A stretch of 9,767 bases of DNA from Desulfobulbaceae bacterium. GTDB taxonomy: Bacteria > Desulfobacterota > Desulfobulbia > Desulfobulbales > Desulfurivibrionaceae. Below, piece by piece: positions 6,002 to 9,767 of this stretch. Every line of letters begins with the position of its first letter. The stretch's first letter is position 1. A program made the position numbers and the translations under genes. The stretch lies in the NCBI GenBank assembly GCA_003557565.1, contig PWOG01000271.1:1-9767 (forward strand), read 5' to 3'. A model generated the notes under the pieces. It was not told where the DNA came from and searched no databases. It saw only the letters and a program-made list of their open reading frames with translations.

Positions 6002-7408
6002 TTGAAAGACAAGGTACTGATTGCCAACCGGGGCGAGATTGCCCTGCGGATCATGCAGGCCTGCCGTGAACTGGGGCTCGACTATGTGGTGGTTTACACC
6101 GAGGCCGACGAACACTCCGAGCATGTCCAGCGCAATCTCGACAGCAAAAGCAACTCCAGCCGCGCCTGGCGGGTGTCCAGCTACACCGATCCCAACGACA
6201 TCCTGGCGGTGGCCGATCACACCAAGTGCACGGCCATTCATCCCGGATACGGCTTTTTCTCCGAGGACTATCGGTTCGCCCGCCGGGTGACGGTGCGTGA
6301 CCAGCCCCTGACCTTCATCGGTCCCAAGTGGGAGGTGATCAAGGATCTCGGGGACAAGATCAACACCAAAAGGGTGGCCAACCAGTTGGGAATTCCCACC
6401 ATTCCCGGCACCGACGGCCCCATCTACAACGAGATCGAAGCCGAGGAAATCGCCTGGCGGCTGATGGAAGACCAGGTGGAGCGGGATATCCCTCAGCCCT
6501 CGATACTGGTCAAGGCGGCGGCCGGTGGCGGCGGGATGGGAATCGAGGAAGTACATGAAATCGAGCAGTTTCGCCGGGTCTATCGCCAGGTTCAGAATTA
6601 CGCCAAACGTCAGTTCGGCGACGCCGGGGTATTGATTGAGCAGTGTCTGCGTGATTACAATCACCTGGAAGTGCAGTTGCTCTGCAGTCGCCACGGCGAA
6701 CGGGTGCATTTCGGCACCCGCAACTGCACCATTCAAAGCACCGGCCGGCAAAAAAGGCTGGAGGCCGCCCCGGGGTTTGACACCTCCTGCTTTCCATACG
6801 AATTTGATGCCCCTGCGGTGCTGGACGAGGTGATCGAATACTCGCTGAAACTGGCCTCCCATGTGCGCTACGACAATGTCGGTACCTGGGAGTGGATCGT
6901 CAGCCGCAGTGGTCAGCCCTATCTCCTGGAGGTCAATACCCGGATCCAGGTGGAAAATGATGTCTCCGCCCGGATTAGCTATCTGGACGGCAAACACCCC
7001 AACCTGATCCGCGAACAGATCCGGCTGGCCCTGGGGGACAAGATGGGATACAGCCAGGATGATGTGGAGTTTCGCGGCACCAGCATAGAGTTGCGGATCG
7101 TCGCTGAAAATCCCCAGCGCGGTTTCGCTCCCTGGATCGGTACCATTTCCCGTTTCTCCTACCCGCAGCACGAGTGGTCGGCGGTTTACACCCATGTGCC
7201 CACCGACCGGCCCTACGTGATTCCCAGTGATTATGATCCCAACCTGGCCCTGGCTCTGGTTTGGGGAGACTCCGTGGCCGAGGCCAAACAGCGGGCCCGG
7301 AGGTTTCTGGAGGAGATGGTGATTGAAGGAACCAACGCCAGCGGGGCGCCGATAAACACCAATCTGCAATATCTGGCGGCCAATCTGGATCGCCTTTTGA
7401 CCTTCTAA
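6002..7408 (+). CDS. Divergent biotin carboxylase (acetyl-CoA carboxylase BC subunit type)
   Basis: ATP-grasp enzyme that uses ATP and bicarbonate to carboxylate biotin on a carrier protein, the first half-reaction of acyl-CoA carboxylases. 468 residues (E. coli AccC 449). The start is TTG 6002, preceded by AAGAGG at 6-nt spacing, and gives MKDKVLIANRGEIALRI. Family motifs: IANRGEIA 7-14, HPGYGFFSE 80-88, Gly-rich loop AAAGGGGMG 172-180, H221/E223 (HLEVQ), and E297 and E310 with the NTRIQVE block (N312, R314, E318) of the metal and bicarbonate site. R365 matches the biotin-interacting Arg338. Oddities against AccC: the RRHQK segment is STGRQK (247-251 region, one residue longer, His lost), and the His after RIQVE is Asn319. 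It is followed after 15 bp by the carboxyltransferase gene, so the two probably form an operon. The acyl-CoA substrate is not certain, and no carrier protein is present. Confidence 0.9.
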   Translation: MKDKVLIANRGEIALRIMQACRELGLDYVVVYTEADEHSEHVQRNLDSKSNSSRAWRVSSYTDPNDILAVADHTKCTAIHPGYGFFSEDYRFARRVTVRDQPLTFIGPKWEVIKDLGDKINTKRVANQLGIPTIPGTDGPIYNEIEAEEIAWRLMEDQVERDIPQPSILVKAAAGGGGMGIEEVHEIEQFRRVYRQVQNYAKRQFGDAGVLIEQCLRDYNHLEVQLLCSRHGERVHFGTRNCTIQSTGRQKRLEAAPGFDTSCFPYEFDAPAVLDEVIEYSLKLASHVRYDNVGTWEWIVSRSGQPYLLEVNTRIQVENDVSARISYLDGKHPNLIREQIRLALGDKMGYSQDDVEFRGTSIELRIVAENPQRGFAPWIGTISRFSYPQHEWSAVYTHVPTDRPYVIPSDYDPNLALALVWGDSVAEAKQRARRFLEEMVIEGTNASGAPINTNLQYLAANLDRLLTF

Positions 7409-7423
7409 GGACGGTTTTACCTT

Positions 7424-9673
7424 ATGGAAGATTTACGTAAACGCCTGCTCAAGGCCGACGAAAGGATCAGCTATCTTGCCTGGATCAAGGAAGGTGACGA
7501 ATGGGCCAATCTTCCCGCCCTGCAGGAAAAACTGAAGTCCCTGCGGGATGTCTTTTACGAGCACAGTCATGAGCATCTGGCCGAAAAAATCGGTGCTCTT
7601 GAGGAATCACTGACTTTTTTGGAGGCCCGTTGCGAGGAATCCTTGAGCTCCATGGAACGGGTCCGGATTGTGCGCAGTCCATTGCGCTTTTCCCTAAAGG
7701 ATATTCTGGAAAACGTTTACGAAGAATACACCGAACTGGGCGGCGAGGAAGACGCCAATATCGACCCGGCCCTGGTGGCCGCCCGGGCCAGTATTTCCCG
7801 CCGGGTAAAGAACAAGATGGTAATGCAGCAGGTCATGGTCATCGGCCATGAAAAGGGCCAGGGCGAGGAGTATCGTAATGGCGGCAGTACCAAACCCTGG
7901 GGTAACGAAAAGGCCCTGCGTTACATGCGGGTGGCGGAAACCGAGGGGATTCCCATCCATTTTTATATATTCACCCCCGGGGCCTTTCCGGTGGAAGAAT
8001 ATCCCGGGGCCGGGCAGCAGATTGCCCGCAACCTTTACGTTATGTCCAAGCTGCGGGTGCCGTTGATCGCGGTGACCTCGGAGGGCGGTTCCGGCGGGGC
8101 CGAGGCCGTGGGTATGGGAGATGCCCGGCTGATGTTTTCCCATGGCTACTACTCGGTGATTTCTCCGGAAGGGGCCGCCGCCATCGAGGGCAAGATCCGG
8201 GAAGGGAGCAAAGTGCCCAAGGATCTCCTGGAAAACTGTGCCGAACGGCTGGCGATCACCGCCGATGATAACCTGCGCCATGGGACCATAGACCGGATTA
8301 TCCAGGAGCCCCTGCTGGGGGCCCGACGTGATGATTTCACCTTTTTTCGCAAGGTCAAGGATGAGATGATCCGGGCCACCGACGAGGTGGTGCTTAAAAC
8401 CAAGAGCCTGCGGGCCTTCCGGGCCTATGAGCTGAAGGTGGAAAAGGCCGGGACCGATGATGAATTGCGGGTCGACGTCTCCTGGGAGCTGGCCGGCGAT
8501 GAAATCCGTCGCCTGCTTCAGTACCGTTCCCGCAAGTACAGGGATATGGCGACCCAGGCCTATCTGGAGCGCCTGTCCAGCGGGGCAGCCCTGTATCGCC
8601 GGCTCGGACGGGGACTGTCCAGGTTTTATTACACCGTCCGTTACGATATCCTCAAAAGCCGCCACAAGCAGGTCAAAAAGGTGATGCAGGATGTCTCCGG
8701 TGAGGGTTCGGTGCTGATCAAACAGGTTTCCGCCCCCTTTACCGCCGCCTACGACTTTATCGCCCGCAAGCCCGGCTCCCGTTCGGCGCGCGGCGCGACC
8801 AGCTGGAGCATTAATAACCAGGAGCAGATCGAATACGGCGACATCTATACCTCGTCGCTGGCCAACGAGGACCGGACCGTGAGCTGTCCCAACGCTGATA
8901 AACACGGCTGCAAAGATCTCTGGGTGCCGGACCTGTACGGTGAGTTCTGCGGGGTTTGCGAGAATTGCGGGCATCATTTCCCTCTGGAGTATCAGTGGTA
9001 CATGAAGCACCTGTTCGAACCCGACTCGATCCGTGAGTTCAACGCCGATTTGGCTTCGATCAACCCGCTGTCTTTTCCGGGCTTTGACAAAAAGCTGGAG
9101 GCTGCTCGCAAGAAAACAGATCGTGCGTGCGCGATGATCACCTTCGATGCCCGGGTTATGGGAGTGGATATCGTGGTGGCCATGCTCTACAGCGATTTCC
9201 GCAACGGCACGGTGGGGGCGGCCGAGGGCGAGAAGTTCGTCCGGGCTTGCGAGGTCGCCAGGCTCAAACGGCGTCCCCTGCTGTCTTATGTGCATACCAC
9301 CGGGGGAATCCGCATCCACGAGGGTACTTTGGGGGTTATCCAGATGCCCAAGTGCACCATGGCGGTCCGGGAGTATATCGACTCCGGTGGCCTGTATATC
9401 GTGGTTTACGACAACAACTCCTATGCCGGACCGGTGGCCAGTTTCCTGGGGTGTTCGCCCTATCAGTTTGCCATCCGTTCCAGCCGGATCGGTTTTGCCG
9501 GTCCCCGGGTGATTCGGGATACCACCGGCGATGATGTCCCGCCCGATTATCACAGTGCCCGCAGCGCCTTGAGGCGCGGCCATATCCAGGGCATCTGGGA
9601 TCGCCGGGATTTTCGCCGCAATCTGCACAAGTCGTTGATGACCATGGGCGGCGGCAACCTTTATTACCGGTAA
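7424..9673 (+). CDS. Acyl-CoA carboxylase carboxyltransferase, AccA-like then AccD-like fusion
   Basis: 749-residue carboxyltransferase that would move the carboxyl group from carboxybiotin to acetyl-CoA (or another acyl-CoA). Order: helical N-terminus about 1-85; AccA-like crotonase-fold half about 88-315 (VIGHEKGQ 139-146, TPGAFP 184-189, GGSGGAEAVGMGD 221-233, YSVISPEGAAAI 243-254); a basic helical linker about 320-470 with no family I recognise; a zinc ribbon with C488, C496, C512 and C515 (C509 also nearby); and an AccD-like half about 565-715 (EGEKFVRACEVA, TTGGIRIHEG 625-634, GFAGPRVIRDT 690-700). Known AccDA fusions and eukaryotic carboxyltransferase domains run beta then alpha; here alpha comes first. 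The first zinc knuckle is C-x7-C rather than CxxC. AAGGA lies 12 nt before the ATG, 15 bp after the biotin carboxylase stop. It ends 5 bp before a palindromic element. Confidence 0.9.
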   Translation: MEDLRKRLLKADERISYLAWIKEGDEWANLPALQEKLKSLRDVFYEHSHEHLAEKIGALEESLTFLEARCEESLSSMERVRIVRSPLRFSLKDILENVYEEYTELGGEEDANIDPALVAARASISRRVKNKMVMQQVMVIGHEKGQGEEYRNGGSTKPWGNEKALRYMRVAETEGIPIHFYIFTPGAFPVEEYPGAGQQIARNLYVMSKLRVPLIAVTSEGGSGGAEAVGMGDARLMFSHGYYSVISPEGAAAIEGKIREGSKVPKDLLENCAERLAITADDNLRHGTIDRIIQEPLLGARRDDFTFFRKVKDEMIRATDEVVLKTKSLRAFRAYELKVEKAGTDDELRVDVSWELAGDEIRRLLQYRSRKYRDMATQAYLERLSSGAALYRRLGRGLSRFYYTVRYDILKSRHKQVKKVMQDVSGEGSVLIKQVSAPFTAAYDFIARKPGSRSARGATSWSINNQEQIEYGDIYTSSLANEDRTVSCPNADKHGCKDLWVPDLYGEFCGVCENCGHHFPLEYQWYMKHLFEPDSIREFNADLASINPLSFPGFDKKLEAARKKTDRACAMITFDARVMGVDIVVAMLYSDFRNGTVGAAEGEKFVRACEVARLKRRPLLSYVHTTGGIRIHEGTLGVIQMPKCTMAVREYIDSGGLYIVVYDNNSYAGPVASFLGCSPYQFAIRSSRIGFAGPRVIRDTTGDDVPPDYHSARSALRRGHIQGIWDRRDFRRNLHKSLMTMGGGNLYYR

Positions 9674-9678
9674 TCGTT

Positions 9679-9767
9679 CAGCAGCACCGCAGGTTGCGGC
9701 AAGCGACCCGGCGCCGCGTACCCCGGTACGCAAGCCGAGCCGATCGCCGCAAGATGCGGTGCTGCTG
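9679..9767 (+). repeat. Palindromic element, copy E (CAGCAGC-end subtype)
   Basis: Perfect 13-bp terminal inverted repeat, CAGCAGCACCGCA (9679-9691) and TGCGGTGCTGCTG (9755-9767). The core matches copies A and B: GGTTGCGGCAAGC, then hairpin GCGTAC (9716-9721), loop CCCG, GTACGC (9726-9731), then CCGATCGCCGC. The outer arms differ from the GTAAGCG type, so this is a second subtype. It begins 5 bp after the carboxyltransferase stop codon and may extend past the window end. It could act as a 3' mRNA hairpin, but no T-run is visible. Confidence 0.85.

Noticed and set aside
5726..7369. 547-residue open frame on the minus strand
   Set aside because: It is antisense to the biotin carboxylase gene, whose motifs are clear. 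Its Gly/His/Pro-rich composition is typical of a shadow frame in GC-rich DNA.
7694..9733. 679-residue open frame on the minus strand
   Set aside because: It is a shadow of the carboxyltransferase gene, with no recognisable domain and a low-information composition. It also runs into the palindromic element.
1..9767. CRISPR array, tRNA or rRNA genes, insertion sequence transposase
   Set aside because: None seen. The repeats are dispersed palindromes without regular spacing, and no transposase or structural RNA motif is present.

Overview
The window looks like chromosomal DNA of a GC-rich Gram-negative bacterium. It encodes an apolipoprotein N-acyltransferase (so it has periplasmic lipoproteins) next to a CorC-type CBS protein and RF2. 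I infer a sulfate-reducing or related Desulfobacterota lineage (Desulfobulbales-like) from the divergent acetyl-CoA carboxylase gene pair, the anaerobe-type CCG iron-sulfur protein and general protein character. That lineage assignment is moderate confidence and rests on no database search.

Layout. A leftward block occupies 149-5603, in transcription order corC-like, lnt, prfB (RF2, with a programmed +1 frameshift) and a GlcF/LutA-like CCG-domain iron-sulfur protein. A good sigma70-type promoter (5695-5723) and a leader hairpin lie just upstream of corC. A rightward block occupies 6002-9673: a divergent biotin carboxylase gene with a TTG start, then, 15 bp later, a 749-residue protein in which an AccA-like carboxyltransferase domain precedes an AccD-like zinc-ribbon carboxyltransferase domain. 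Together they would supply the biotin carboxylase and carboxyltransferase activities that make malonyl-CoA (or a related product). No biotin carrier protein is encoded in the window. The divergent intergenic region (5604-6001) separates the two blocks.

The most unusual content is a family of palindromic elements of about 50-130 bp. There are five copies or relatives: after the iron-sulfur gene (about 11-141), inside the lnt reading frame (3767-3893), two side by side filling the corC-lnt gap (4537-4605 and 4645-4722), and directly after the carboxyltransferase stop codon (9679-9767). The lnt copy adds about 37-50 residues in frame to a cytoplasmic loop without a stop. In the three copies with the same terminal arms, every arm mismatch is a G-T wobble of one consistent polarity. 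That gives the element a direction and suggests it acts, or once acted, as single-stranded DNA or RNA. One copy looks like a core-deleted miniature. A separate 9-bp tandem repeat has expanded in frame within the iron-sulfur protein's inter-domain linker.
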